Shown: positions 43,273 to 52,399 of the stretch, piece by piece
Layout: each line of letters opens with the position of its first letter
How positions within the stretch are numbered: the stretch's first letter is position 1
Source of the DNA: JAENVU01 sp964639075
GTDB lineage: Bacteria; Actinomycetota; Acidimicrobiia; IMCC26256; JAENVU01
Assembly (NCBI GenBank): GCA_964639075.1
Contig: CAZXCB010000001.1
Location: 22,567 to 86,566, forward strand
Direction of reading: 5' to 3'
Length of the DNA: 64,000 nucleotides
The notes under the pieces: model-generated
What the model saw: the letters and a program-made list of their open reading frames with translations, nothing else
The model's database searches: none
Told to the model about the DNA's origin: nothing
Translations under genes and position numbers: made by a program

Positions 43273-43761
43273 TCAGTCGTGCGCGTTCGAGCCGTGGTCC
43301 ATGAGCTGGGCGTCGAACCAGTCGTGGAGCGCGGCGACCAGGTCGGCGTCGTCGGTGCGGTACGTGATCCGGGCGCCGCGTGGGATCGTCGAATACCGGA
43401 CCTGCACCCGCGGCGCGCCACGCCGCAGCGCGGCGAGGCCGGGCATCCGCATGCCGTGGATCGCCATCGGATCCGTGAAGTCCCCGGCCGCGAAGCGCGT
43501 CGCCTCCTTCCGGAGGTGCTCCCGGACGAGGCGGAGCTGGTGTCGGTCCGTCGGATCCTTCACGACCACTCGCTGCACCCCACCGGTGGAGGTCCGGTGG
43601 AAGACGTGCGTCGTCTTCGCCTGGTCGAAGGGCATCACCGCGGCGCCGCGCGCTTCGACCTCGTCCTGGCGGGTGGTCGTCGCGTCCGAGCCCTGCCCGC
43701 AGGCGGACACCAGGGCGAGGAGCGGCGCGACCGCGAGCAGCCAGGGCGTCCGTGGTCTCAT
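43273..43761 (-). CDS. Small lipoprotein of the family often mislabelled aspartate carbamoyltransferase
   Basis: This 162-residue protein has a lipobox LVSACG (Cys about 21). The mature part MPFDQAKTTHVFHRTSTGG, QRVVVKDPTDRHQLRLVREH and FTDPMAIHGMRMPGLAAL matches a small conserved bacterial family sometimes wrongly annotated as aspartate carbamoyltransferase; it shares nothing with PyrB. Conserved His and Met residues suggest metal or heme contact outside the membrane. It follows the DUF302 gene on the same strand and probably shares its transcript. Confidence 0.75.
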   Translation of the reverse strand: MRPRTPWLLAVAPLLALVSACGQGSDATTTRQDEVEARGAAVMPFDQAKTTHVFHRTSTGGVQRVVVKDPTDRHQLRLVREHLRKEATRFAAGDFTDPMAIHGMRMPGLAALRRGAPRVQVRYSTIPRGARITYRTDDADLVAALHDWFDAQLMDHGSNAHD

Positions 43762-43804
43762 GCCGCGGCGGTCAGCCCGGTGTCCACCGCCGGGGGGCGG
43801 GCCG

Positions 43805-44203
43805 TCATGCGACGGTCTCCGAGACTGCGCCACCGAGCGCAGCGAGTGCCGCGGTGAGTCGGTCGGCGGCTTCGGCTGCGAGCCGGGTGAACGCGGGGTC
43901 GGTGATCAGCTCGCGGGGGTCGATGACCGCGACGTGGGTCCCGGAGCCATCGGGCTCGAGCACGACGTTGCACGGCAGCAGCAGCGCGACCGACGGGTCG
44001 ATCTCCAGGGCCTCCTGGGCGAACGCCGGGCTGCAGGCTCCCAGGATCTTGAGCGGGGTGCGGTCGACGCCCAGCGCCGCATGCAGGTTCGCGGCGACGT
44101 CGATCTCGCTCACGACCCCGAAGCCTTCGGTCGCGAGCGCAACCCGTGTCGCCGCCTCCACCTCGTCCATCGGGCGGTCGACCGTGGTCTGAATGCTGTG
44201 CAT
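43805..44203 (-). CDS. DUF302 family protein
   Basis: This 132-residue protein contains IQTTVDRPMDEVEAATRVALATEGFGVVSEIDV, LKILGACSPAFAQEAL and VALLLPCNVVLEPDGSGTHVAVIDP. That is the DUF302 fold, common in bacteria and often found beside copper, sulfide or arsenic stress genes. A conserved Cys and the HVAVIDP segment are present. GAGGAG sits before the ATG. The divergent MMPL gene shares a region with two CsoR-like operators. Confidence 0.87.
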   Translation of the reverse strand: MHSIQTTVDRPMDEVEAATRVALATEGFGVVSEIDVAANLHAALGVDRTPLKILGACSPAFAQEALEIDPSVALLLPCNVVLEPDGSGTHVAVIDPRELITDPAFTRLAAEAADRLTAALAALGGAVSETVA

Positions 44204-44264
44204 CGTGGCGCTCCTCGTCGTGATCGGTCGCCCCTCGGTTTGCCCGGGCTCGATGCCGGGAACA

Positions 44265-44313
44265 ATACCCCATGGGGTATGGTTCCCTCCAGTCGCTATA
44301 CCCCATAGGGTAT
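44265..44313. promoter_or_regulatory. Twin CsoR/FrmR-type operators in the DUF302-MMPL divergent promoter
   Basis: A perfect palindrome ATACCCCATGGGGTAT (44265-44280) and a near copy ATACCCCATAGGGTAT (44298-44313) are 33 bp apart centre to centre. ATACCC..GGGTAT palindromes are the established target type of CsoR-family copper or persulfide repressors. No csoR gene is in the window. Confidence 0.75.
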
Positions 44314-44335
44314 CCACCTCGATCTGGGAGCCACG

Positions 44336-46519
44336 ATGCAGACCACACCACGACCCGCTGCGCCCGCACCGGCCGAGCTTCACCAGCCGTCGGCGCCGCC
44401 GGATCCGAAGGCGCTGTTCTCCCGGCTCGCGGCCGCGATGGCCCGCCATCGCCGCGCCGTCATCGTGGTCTGGCTGCTCGTCTCCTTCGTGGCCGCACCG
44501 CTCGCGCTGACCCTCACGGGAGCCCTCTCGGGAGCCGGGTGGGAAGCGCAGGGGTCGACGGCTCAGCAGGTGCGCGACGAGCTGCGGCGGGACTTCCCTG
44601 CGCTCGGCGCGGAGAACCCGGTCGTCGTCTACTCCCAGCGCGCGCCGATCGCCTCCGACCCGACCGGACTCCGGACGTTGGTCGATGCGCTCGCCGACGC
44701 GCCCCGCGCGCGGTCGGTCGCCGATCCCCTCGCGCTGCCCGCCGACGCCGGCCTCATCGCTCGCGACGGCCGCACCGCGATCGTCCCGGTGGAGCTCGCC
44801 GTCGGTGCCGACGCGACGAGGCCGACCGCGGCGGGCACGCTCGGCGACTACGTCGCCGGGCTCGCGCTCGCACCGGGCGCGCAGGCCGAGGTCACCGGTG
44901 AGTGGCCGGTGTGGAGCGACTTCAACACGGTGAACGAGGAGGCGCTGCACAAGGCCGAGCTCCTGAGCGGCCTCCCGACGCTCGTCCTGTTGTTCCTCGC
45001 GTTCGGCTCGTTGATCGCGGCGGGCATCCCCCTCCTGCTCGCGCTCGCCGGGATCGCGGTCGGGTTCGCCGCGCTCCATCTCCTGAGCCTGGTCACACCG
45101 CTGTCGGTGTGGTCGATGAACTTCTCGATGATGATCGGGCTCGCTGTCGGCATCGACTACAGCCTGTTCATCGTCAGCCGCTACCGTGAGGAACGCGTCG
45201 AGGGCAAGGATGCGATCGCGGCGATCGAGAACACCCTGTCGACCGCGGGCAAGGCCGTGTTCCTCTCGGCCCTCACGGTGGTGCTCGCGTTGTCCGCCGT
45301 GTTCCTCGTGCCCATCATGGTGTTCCGTTCGATGGCGCTCGGGATGATCCTCTCGGTCCTGGCCGTGGCCCTCGCGTCGCTCACGCTCCTCCCCGCGGTG
45401 CTCGTCGCACTCGGCGACCGGGTGCTCGTGACCCGCGGCAAGCAGGATCCCGACATCGTCGCCGAGAGCCGCTGGGCGCGGTGGACGAGCATCTCGCTGC
45501 GCCGTCCGGGGACCGTCCTCGCGATCGGGCTGCTGCTCCTCGGCCTGCTCGTCCTCCCCGCGGTCGGGATGCATCTCGGGATGCCCGGCGCCCGCGTCGT
45601 CGACCGGGGTCGCACGAGCCGCGACGGCTACGAGCTCCTCGTGAAGTCGTTCGGACCCGGCGCGGCCGCGCCCGCGTTCGTGACGGTACCGGCCACGGAC
45701 GCTGCTGCGGTCGTGCGCATCGCCGCCTCGGATCCGGCCGTCGTCGACGCCCGGGTCGTGAGTCGCCCCGCGGCGAACGGGAGGACGGTCGTGCGGGTCA
45801 TCGGGTCGACCGCGGTCGACGACTCGCACACCGCCGCGCTCGTGCACCGCCTGCGCGACCGGTTGGATCGTGCCGTGCCCGCCGCTCGCGTCGGTGGACC
45901 CGCCGCGCAGAACGCCGACCTGACGTCGGTGCTCACCGGGCGCGCGCCGGTCGCGATCGGCGTGATCCTGCTCATGGCCTTCGTGTTGCTGCTCGTCGTG
46001 TTCCGCAGTCTCGCGATCGCCGTCGCGTCGATCCTCATGAACCTCGTGACCGTGGGCGCGGCGTTCGGCTTCGCGACCCTCGTGTTCCAGCGGGGTGTCG
46101 GCACGGGCCTGCTCGGCATCGAGCATCAGGGATTCGTCGACGCCTGGGCGCCGCTGTTCTTCTTCGCGCTGCTGTTCGGGCTCTCGATGGACTACCAGCT
46201 GTTCCTGCTGGCGGCGATCCGCGAGCGCTACGAGGCGACCGGCGACACGAAGCAGGCCATCCGCGAGGGCATCGCCCGGACCGGCCGACCCATCACCAAC
46301 GCGGCGCTCATCATGATCGTGGTGTTCATCGCGTTCGGCGTCACCGGTCCGATCCCACCGACGGAGCTCGGCCTCACCCTGGCCGTGGCCGTGCTGCTCG
46401 ACGCGACCGTCGTCCGCGTGCTGCTCGTCCCGGCGACGATGGCCCTGCTCGGCGAGCGCAACTGGTACCTGCCGAGGTGGCTCGGCCGGATCCTCCCCGT
46501 GGTGAGGTTCAGCCACTGA
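44336..46519 (+). CDS. MMPL-family RND-type transporter
   Basis: This 727-residue protein has two repeats of one helix, an extracytoplasmic loop domain and five helices. Signature stretches are SMMIGLAVGIDYSLFIVSRYREE (first GxxxDY) and FALLFGLSMDYQLFLLAAIRERYE (second). The family exports lipids or drugs in actinobacteria. GGGAG precedes the ATG. Its promoter region contains two CsoR-like palindromes shared with the divergent DUF302 gene, so it is probably induced by copper or reactive sulfur. Confidence 0.9.
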   Translation: MQTTPRPAAPAPAELHQPSAPPDPKALFSRLAAAMARHRRAVIVVWLLVSFVAAPLALTLTGALSGAGWEAQGSTAQQVRDELRRDFPALGAENPVVVYSQRAPIASDPTGLRTLVDALADAPRARSVADPLALPADAGLIARDGRTAIVPVELAVGADATRPTAAGTLGDYVAGLALAPGAQAEVTGEWPVWSDFNTVNEEALHKAELLSGLPTLVLLFLAFGSLIAAGIPLLLALAGIAVGFAALHLLSLVTPLSVWSMNFSMMIGLAVGIDYSLFIVSRYREERVEGKDAIAAIENTLSTAGKAVFLSALTVVLALSAVFLVPIMVFRSMALGMILSVLAVALASLTLLPAVLVALGDRVLVTRGKQDPDIVAESRWARWTSISLRRPGTVLAIGLLLLGLLVLPAVGMHLGMPGARVVDRGRTSRDGYELLVKSFGPGAAAPAFVTVPATDAAAVVRIAASDPAVVDARVVSRPAANGRTVVRVIGSTAVDDSHTAALVHRLRDRLDRAVPAARVGGPAAQNADLTSVLTGRAPVAIGVILLMAFVLLLVVFRSLAIAVASILMNLVTVGAAFGFATLVFQRGVGTGLLGIEHQGFVDAWAPLFFFALLFGLSMDYQLFLLAAIRERYEATGDTKQAIREGIARTGRPITNAALIMIVVFIAFGVTGPIPPTELGLTLAVAVLLDATVVRVLLVPATMALLGERNWYLPRWLGRILPVVRFSH

Positions 46520-46591
46520 CGTCCGAGGGACGTTCGGCCCTGGTCGGCACCCGACCCCAGATACGACAGTGCGTAGGAGGAGGTGTTGGAG

Positions 46592-46834
46592 ATGATGTGG
46601 AACAACGGTTGGGGCGGCGGTGAGTGGGTCGCGATGTCGATCATGATGGTGGCGTTCTGGAGCATCGTGGTCGTCGCCATCGTGCTGCTCGTGCGAGCAA
46701 CGAGGTCCGACTCACACCCCTCGCCGACGCCCACGGGTGCCGATGCTCGGAGGATCCTCGACGAGCGGTTCGCCCGCGGCGAGATCGAAGCGGAGGAGTA
46801 CACCCGACGGCGAGATCTTCTCGGTCGGTCGTAG
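46592..46834 (+). CDS. Small membrane protein with C-terminal SHOCT domain
   Basis: This is an 80-residue protein: Met/Trp-rich start (MMWNNGWGGGEWVAMSIMM), one hydrophobic helix (VAFWSIVVVAIVLLVRA), then DARRILDERFARGEIEAEEY, a classic SHOCT domain. AGGAGG lies about eight bases before this ATG; an in-frame GTG at 46583 overlaps that ribosome site and is less likely. It is a paralogue of the protein at 56824. SHOCT proteins often accompany metal-stress membrane genes. Function unknown. Confidence 0.82.
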   Translation: MMWNNGWGGGEWVAMSIMMVAFWSIVVVAIVLLVRATRSDSHPSPTPTGADARRILDERFARGEIEAEEYTRRRDLLGRS

Positions 46835-46838
46835 CACC

Positions 46839-47369
46839 GTGCGTTCGCGGAACGTCACGATCGTCGCGGTCGGGTTCGTGGTGGTGCTCGCCGCACTCTC
46901 GACGGTCGTCATCGGGGGGTTCGCGAGCGGTTTCGCGCGTTCCGATTGCGCACCGCGGCGCGTGTCCGGGACGGGTGTTCGGGTGGCGTTGATGGATGCC
47001 GGCGGCTCGATGATGGGGCGGGTGCAGGGCGGGACCATGCGCCTGGCCGCGGACCGCAGCCGCGTGGAGCAGGGTCTCGTCACGTTCGTCGCGGCGAACG
47101 TCGGATCGATCGGCCACGAGCTGCTAGTGCTTCGACTGCCTCGCCGACAGATCGTCGGGACGAGGCCGATCGGAGCCGACGGCGCGGTGGACGAGCGGGG
47201 CGATGTCGGCGAGGCCTCGAACGACTGCGCGCGCGGGACCGGCGACGGCATACCGCCCGGCCGCGCGAGCTGGACGAGCCTGCAACTCCGGCGCGGGAGC
47301 TACGAGCTGCTCTGCAACCTCCCCGGCCACTACGCGGCCGGCATGTACACCCGGTTGACCGTCACGTAG
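46839..47369 (+). CDS. Membrane-anchored cupredoxin-like protein
   Basis: This 176-residue protein has an N-terminal hydrophobic anchor (VTIVAVGFVVVLAALSTVVIG) and a C-terminal cupredoxin domain with GSIGHELLVLRLP, supplying the first His ligand, and SYELLCNLPGHYAAGMYTRL, supplying Cys, His and Met ligands of a type 1 copper site. A role in extracellular copper binding or electron transfer is likely. It begins with GTG four bases after the SHOCT gene. I chose this start for the anchor; the ribosome site is weak. Confidence 0.82.
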   Translation: MRSRNVTIVAVGFVVVLAALSTVVIGGFASGFARSDCAPRRVSGTGVRVALMDAGGSMMGRVQGGTMRLAADRSRVEQGLVTFVAANVGSIGHELLVLRLPRRQIVGTRPIGADGAVDERGDVGEASNDCARGTGDGIPPGRASWTSLQLRRGSYELLCNLPGHYAAGMYTRLTVT

Positions 47370-47396
47370 CAGTCCCCGGCGCGGGTCGGAGGCCGG

Positions 47397-48320
47397 CTAT
47401 GCGGGGCAGCGTCCGAGCACCGCGATCAGCTGGACCGCCGAGGCGACCGAGAGCCCGAGCATCGCGGCCAGACCCGTCATGGCGATTGCGGAGTAGACGA
47501 GCCGGGAACGAGCGAGACCGCTGGGAGCGGTCGAGCGGCGCCGCCCGAGCCGGTCGAGGCGTCGTTGGATCGCCCGCTTCGTGGGGGTCGTCCCGTCGAT
47601 CGCACCGATGCGTGCCAGCGCCGACCGGAGACCGGCCACTCGATCTCGGGAGCCGGCGGTGCTGACCTCGTCCGCCCAGTGCTCGATCGCGTCCCGCAAC
47701 GCCCGCGTGCTGGCCCGCACCGCCGGGATCCAGCCGAGCACCCGGTCGACGGCCGCGGCGATGACGAGGTAGTGCCGATGGCGGAGCCGATGGTGCGCCA
47801 TCTCGTGACGGATCACGGCATGCACCTCGGCGTCGTCCAGGTTGGACACGAGCCCTTCGGAGAGGACGATCTGGGGTGCGTCACCGGAGACGGCGACCGC
47901 GAGCAGGCGCGTGCTCGGCACGATGACGACGTCGAACTCCGCGACCTGGCGGTGGTTGCCGATGAACGCGTCGACCCGAGCGTTGCGGAGACCTCGGATC
48001 GCGAGCGCCACCGCGCCCGCCAAACGGGCGGCGACGACCGCGGCCACGATCAGGACCGCCGCCGCGAGGTAGACGCCGCCGAGGGGCAGGGCATGGACCG
48101 CGTCGTCGCAGAAGCCGGTGAGACCCGACCCGTCCGCGACGTGCAACACCGCCGGCGCACCCCAGAGGACGAGTCCGGTCACGACGAGCGCCAGCCCCAA
48201 CGCCAGGGAGTTGCGACACGACCGGGCCCATTGCGCGACGGTCAGTCCGCTCGGTGCGGAGGACATGGCGCCCGGGAGGACGAGGAACAGCAGACCGAGA
48301 CCGATGAGGGCGAGGGTCAT
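47397..48320 (-). CDS. M56 (BlaR1/MecR1-type) membrane zinc metallopeptidase
   Basis: This 307-residue protein has three to four hydrophobic segments and a cytoplasmic or interface protease with HEMAHHRLRHRHYLV (HExxH) and an Asp/Glu further on in HWADEVSTAG. It lacks a penicillin-binding sensor domain at the C-terminus, so the signal sensed is unknown. Its ATG overlaps the stop of the BlaI gene (ATGA). In the family, the protease is activated by a signal and relieves BlaI repression by proteolysis. Confidence 0.85.
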   Translation of the reverse strand: MTLALIGLGLLFLVLPGAMSSAPSGLTVAQWARSCRNSLALGLALVVTGLVLWGAPAVLHVADGSGLTGFCDDAVHALPLGGVYLAAAVLIVAAVVAARLAGAVALAIRGLRNARVDAFIGNHRQVAEFDVVIVPSTRLLAVAVSGDAPQIVLSEGLVSNLDDAEVHAVIRHEMAHHRLRHRHYLVIAAAVDRVLGWIPAVRASTRALRDAIEHWADEVSTAGSRDRVAGLRSALARIGAIDGTTPTKRAIQRRLDRLGRRRSTAPSGLARSRLVYSAIAMTGLAAMLGLSVASAVQLIAVLGRCPA

Positions 48321-48697
48321 GCGCGCCGCGGCCTTCGCGTGAGCGCGCGACGCAGCTCCGCTCGCGTCTCCGGATCGATCGACTCGACGAAGTGCACGAG
48401 CGCGGAACGCGAATCGCCCGCGGCGGCGAGCAGCGCCGACATGCGTTCGGCGGCGTACTCCGATCGAGTCGCGAACGGGTGGTACTCGAACGCGCGTCCC
48501 CGACGGCGCCGGTCGAGCCGGCCCTTCTCCCACAGCCGGGACATCGTCGTCATGACCGTCGTGTACGCAAGCGTGCGACGACGGCCGACCGCTTCGTGCA
48601 CCTCGCCCGGTGTCAGCCAGCCGTCCTGGTCCCACAGCACGTCGAGGACCATCGCCTCGAGCTCCCCACGACCGAGGGGGCGGCGCTTCGCTGCCAT
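48317..48697 (-). CDS. BlaI/MecI/CopY-family transcriptional repressor
   Basis: This 126-residue winged helix contains LGRGELEAMVLDVLWDQDGWLTPGEVHEAV, then LAYTTVMTTMSRLWEKGRLDRRRRGRAFEYHPF, then a C-terminal dimerisation helix. The partner M56 protease is encoded directly downstream in an overlapping frame. A 37-bp perfect palindrome at 48751-48787, 54 bases upstream, is the expected operator, shared with the divergent NlpC/P60 gene. Confidence 0.9.
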   Translation of the reverse strand: MAAKRRPLGRGELEAMVLDVLWDQDGWLTPGEVHEAVGRRRTLAYTTVMTTMSRLWEKGRLDRRRRGRAFEYHPFATRSEYAAERMSALLAAAGDSRSALVHFVESIDPETRAELRRALTRRPRRA

Positions 48698-48750
48698 CCG
48701 TGCATCGTCGCGGCCGCGCCGCCGCGCCGCAAGCACCGCCGACTTGCACA

Positions 48751-48787
48751 ACGGTTGTGCTACGACCTAACGTCGTAGCACAACCGT
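48751..48787. promoter_or_regulatory. Perfect 16+5+16 palindrome, BlaI-type operator
   Basis: Arms ACGGTTGTGCTACGAC (48751-48766) and GTCGTAGCACAACCGT (48772-48787) match perfectly around CTAAC. It lies between the BlaI gene and the divergent NlpC/P60 gene, and so probably represses both. Confidence 0.85.
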
Positions 48788-48877
48788 TCGGAGGCGCGGC
48801 TTTCGCCGTGCCTCCGTGACGTCACGAACCAGAGCTCCGCAAGGACGAACAGCCGCCGACCGGCACAGGGAGTCCCC

Positions 48878-49978
48878 ATGAAGCGCCGATTCGCACGGTT
48901 GACAGCGCTCGCTGTCGCGGGCGCGAGCGTCATCTCGATCGTCCCACCGATCGCCGGTGCCGAACCGATCGACTCCAAACGCGCCGAGGCCACGCGCCTC
49001 CAGCAGCAGATCGACGCGAACGGCATGCGGATCGCCGCCCTCGGCGAGCGCTACAACGGAGCCCAGCTCGCCTACGAGCAGGCCCGTCAGCAGATCGAGA
49101 TCGCGCAACAGCGCCTCGCCGCGGCCCGCGAGCGGAAGCAACGAATCGAGGACATCCTCCGGCGTCGCGCTGTCGCGCTCTACCAATCCGTGGGATCGTC
49201 GACGCCGCTCGAATCGCTGGATGCCCGCGACCTGAACGAGCGCGCGACCCGCACGGCGTACACCGCGGCCGCGGGCGAGCGCGACTCCGAGCTCGTCGCG
49301 GAGCTGGTTCGCGCCCGCGAACGGTTCAACGCGGACCGCCGCGTCGCGCAGCGCCGTCTGCAGGACGCGCAGCGCCAGCGCGACGAGGCCCGCCAGGCCC
49401 AGAACCAGATCCAAGCCGCGAATGCACAGGAACAGCGGCTGCTCTCCAAGGTCAAGGGCGAGATCGCGACGTTGATGGCCGAACAGCAGCGTCAGCGTGA
49501 CGAGGCGGCGCGCCGTTCGGCGCTCGCCCGCGTCACCCGCTCCCCCGGGTCATCGGCCGGGCGCAGTCCCGCGAGATCCGGTGTGGACCCGGGCACGGTC
49601 GGCGGCAACTTCCCGCAGGTGCCGGTCTCCGGGCGCGTCGCCGCAGTCATCGCGTACGCCCGTGCACAGATCGGCAAGCCCTACGTCTACGCGACCGCCG
49701 GTCCGAACACCTTCGACTGCTCGGGCCTGACGATGATGGCCTGGCGTCAGGCGGGCGTCGGGATGGCCCATTTCTCGGGCTCGCAGTTCAACAGCTTCCC
49801 CCACGTGGCGATCTCGAACCTCCAACCCGGAGACCTCGTCTTCAAGGGACCCGGCGGCGTCGACCACGTCGCGCTCTACATCGGCGGCGGCATGCAGATC
49901 GCGGCGACCCACACCGGCAGCTACGTCAAACTGCAACCGCTCGGCTCCGGACTCAGCGGAGCCGTTCGTCCCGGCTGA
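48878..49978 (+). CDS. Secreted NlpC/P60 peptidoglycan hydrolase with coiled-coil domain
   Basis: This 366-residue protein has a signal peptide (residues 1-28, ending AGA), a long coiled coil (about 30-215, rich in Gln, Arg, Ala, Glu) and a C-terminal NlpC/P60 domain with the catalytic triad Cys281 (TFDCSGLTMMAW), His330 (GGVDHVALYIG) and His345. It resembles actinobacterial RipA/CwlO-type endopeptidases that cut stem peptides. It is divergent from BlaI across the palindromic operator, so BlaI/M56 signalling likely tunes wall remodelling. Confidence 0.9.
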   Translation: MKRRFARLTALAVAGASVISIVPPIAGAEPIDSKRAEATRLQQQIDANGMRIAALGERYNGAQLAYEQARQQIEIAQQRLAAARERKQRIEDILRRRAVALYQSVGSSTPLESLDARDLNERATRTAYTAAAGERDSELVAELVRARERFNADRRVAQRRLQDAQRQRDEARQAQNQIQAANAQEQRLLSKVKGEIATLMAEQQRQRDEAARRSALARVTRSPGSSAGRSPARSGVDPGTVGGNFPQVPVSGRVAAVIAYARAQIGKPYVYATAGPNTFDCSGLTMMAWRQAGVGMAHFSGSQFNSFPHVAISNLQPGDLVFKGPGGVDHVALYIGGGMQIAATHTGSYVKLQPLGSGLSGAVRPG

Positions 49979-50035
49979 CCCTGGCGGAGCTCCCGGGTCG
50001 ATTCCGGCACTGAGCTGCTCGGAGGACGTCGAAGC

Positions 50036-52399
50036 GTGAAGCGCGGATCGACCCTGGAGACCGTCGTCATGGACACGCGCGGCCTGCATTGGGCGAGCTC
50101 GAAGGCGCGTGTCGAGGCAGTGCTCGGTCGCCGGCCGGGGGTGGAGGCGGTCGACGCCAATCCGGTGGCCCAGACCGCGACGGTGACGTTCGATCCCGCG
50201 TCGACCGACGTCGCGGAGCTCGTCGGCTGGATCCGCGAGTGCGGGCTGCACTGCCGCGGGCAATCCGTGCCCGGGCACGTGTGCGATCCGTTGGCCGCAC
50301 CCCATGAGGACGGTGCCGCACCGCGCTCGCCGCACGAGGTCATGGGACACGGCGGGCACGGCGCGATGTCGATGGAGTCGATGGTCGCGGACATGCGGCG
50401 GCGCTTCCTCGTCGCAGCGATCTTCTCCGTGCCGATCGTGCTCTGGTCGCCCATCGGACGCGAGGTGCTGTCGTTCGACGTCCCGGCGCCGTTCGGGCTC
50501 CGCGACGACGTCTGGTCCCTGATCCTCAGCCTGCCGGTGATCCTCTACTCGTGCTCGATCTTCTTCGTCGGCGCGTACCGGGCGCTCCGCGCGCGGACGC
50601 TCGACATGATGGTCCTGGTCGCCGTGGCGGTCGGCACCGGTTGGGGCTACTCGGTCATCGTGACGGCCACCGGTGGCGGCGATGTCTTCTACGAGGCCGC
50701 GAGCGTGCTCGCCGCGTTCGTGCTCCTCGGCCACTGGTTCGAGATGCGCGCCCGCGGCGGCGCGAACGATGCGATCCGGACCCTGCTCGACCTCGCGCCG
50801 CCGCTGGCCCTCGTCGTCCGCGACGACCACACCGTCGAGATCCCGACCGCGGACGTGGTCGTCGGCGACCTGCTCCTCGTACGCCCGGGAACCAAGATCG
50901 CAGTCGACGGAGTCGTCGAGGCGGGCGAGGGCGACGTCGACGAGTCGATGGTGACGGGCGAGAGCCTCCCGGTCCACAAGGTCGCGGGCTCCGAGGCGGT
51001 CGGGGCCACGATCAACACGAACGGCACCTTGCGGATCCGCGCGACGAAGGTGGGATCCGACACCGCGCTCGCCCACATCGTCAGGCTCGTCCAGGAAGCG
51101 CAGAACTCCAAGGCGCCGGGGCAACGCCTCGCCGATCGCGCGGCCTTCTGGCTGGTGTTCGTGGCGCTGATCGGCGGCGCGCTCACCTTCGCGGCCTGGT
51201 CCCTCTTCAGCGATCGGCCCACGAGCGAGGCGGTGCTGTTCGCGATCACGGTGGTCGTGATCACCTGCCCCGACGCGCTGGGTCTCGCCACGCCGACGGC
51301 GATCATGATCGGCACCGGCCTCGGCGCCGGGCGCGGTGTCCTGTTCAAGAACGCCACGGCGATCGAGACGTCGGCACGCATCGACACGGTCGTGATGGAC
51401 AAGACCGGCACGTTGACCAAGGGTGCACCCGAGGTCACCGACGTCATCGTCGCCGACATGGACGAGCGACAGATGCTCGGACTCGCCGGGGCGGTCGAAC
51501 GGGAGTCGGAGCATCCGCTCGCGGCGGCAGTCGTCACCCGCGCCGAGTCCAGCGGTGCGCCGCGAGCGAGTGCGAGCAACTTCGAGAACGTCGCCGGTCA
51601 CGGCGCGAAGGCGGTGGTCGACGGTCGGACGGTCATCGTCGGCAACGCCCGGCTGATGGAACGCGAGGGCGTGGTCGTCGGTGAGCTCGGTCACCGGCGC
51701 GCCGAGCTCGCGGCCGGCGGTCGGACGTCGGTCATGGTCGCGGTCGACGGCCGCGCCGTCGGCGTGATCGGCATCGCCGACGCGGCCCGGCCGACATCGG
51801 CCGCGGCCGTCGCCGATCTGCACGAGCTCGGCGTCCAGGTCGTGATGCTCACCGGGGACAACGAGGCCACCGGTCGCCGCATCGCAAGCCAACTCGGCAT
51901 CGACACCGTCATCGCCGAGGTGCTCCCGGGCGACAAGGCCGCCAAGATCGCCGAGCTCCAAGGCGCGGGACGCGTCGTGGCGATGGTCGGCGACGGGGTC
52001 AACGACGCCCCGGCACTGGCGCAAGCCGACGTCGGGATCGCGATCGGCGCCGGAACCGACGTGGCGATCGAGACCGCCGACGTCGTCCTGATGCGATCCG
52101 ATCCCCTCGACGTCCCGACCGCGCTGCGCATCGGGCGCGGCACGCTGCACAAGATGCGCCAGAATCTCGGCTGGGCGATCGGCTACAACGCGATCGCCCT
52201 GCCGATCGCCGCCGGTGTGTTCGCCCCGACCATCGGGCTCGTGCTCCGCCCCGAGATCGCCGCACTGTCGATGTCGGGTTCGAGCCTGATCGTCGCGGTC
52301 AACGCGCTGATGTTGAAGCGTCTCTCACTTCCCCGCCCGGATCTCACCGACAGTCCGTCGCCCGAAGTGGCGCCGCAACCCGAAGGAGCCCTGCCATGA
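50036..52399 (+). CDS. Heavy-metal P1B-type ATPase with CPD motif and degenerate HMA domain
   Basis: This is a 787-residue protein. Residues 5-75 look like an HMA domain lacking the MxCxxC motif. Residues 100-116 are His/Met-rich (EVMGHGGHGAMSMESM). Eight membrane segments are expected. The membrane metal motif is CPD (Cys411-Pro-Asp413) in TCPDALGLATPTA instead of CPC. Phosphorylated Asp455 lies in DKTGTLTKG; the HP motif is ESEHPLAAAV, and the hinge MVGDGVNDAPAL is intact. It probably exports a soft metal such as copper. It overlaps the chaperone gene by ATGA. The GTG start is close to a better-spaced ATG at 50069. Confidence 0.9.
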   Translation: MKRGSTLETVVMDTRGLHWASSKARVEAVLGRRPGVEAVDANPVAQTATVTFDPASTDVAELVGWIRECGLHCRGQSVPGHVCDPLAAPHEDGAAPRSPHEVMGHGGHGAMSMESMVADMRRRFLVAAIFSVPIVLWSPIGREVLSFDVPAPFGLRDDVWSLILSLPVILYSCSIFFVGAYRALRARTLDMMVLVAVAVGTGWGYSVIVTATGGGDVFYEAASVLAAFVLLGHWFEMRARGGANDAIRTLLDLAPPLALVVRDDHTVEIPTADVVVGDLLLVRPGTKIAVDGVVEAGEGDVDESMVTGESLPVHKVAGSEAVGATINTNGTLRIRATKVGSDTALAHIVRLVQEAQNSKAPGQRLADRAAFWLVFVALIGGALTFAAWSLFSDRPTSEAVLFAITVVVITCPDALGLATPTAIMIGTGLGAGRGVLFKNATAIETSARIDTVVMDKTGTLTKGAPEVTDVIVADMDERQMLGLAGAVERESEHPLAAAVVTRAESSGAPRASASNFENVAGHGAKAVVDGRTVIVGNARLMEREGVVVGELGHRRAELAAGGRTSVMVAVDGRAVGVIGIADAARPTSAAAVADLHELGVQVVMLTGDNEATGRRIASQLGIDTVIAEVLPGDKAAKIAELQGAGRVVAMVGDGVNDAPALAQADVGIAIGAGTDVAIETADVVLMRSDPLDVPTALRIGRGTLHKMRQNLGWAIGYNAIALPIAAGVFAPTIGLVLRPEIAALSMSGSSLIVAVNALMLKRLSLPRPDLTDSPSPEVAPQPEGALP

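Noticed and set aside
43273..43761. Aspartate carbamoyltransferase
   Set aside because: The small lipoprotein resembles entries carrying that name, but it has none of the PyrB motifs and is only 162 residues with a lipobox.
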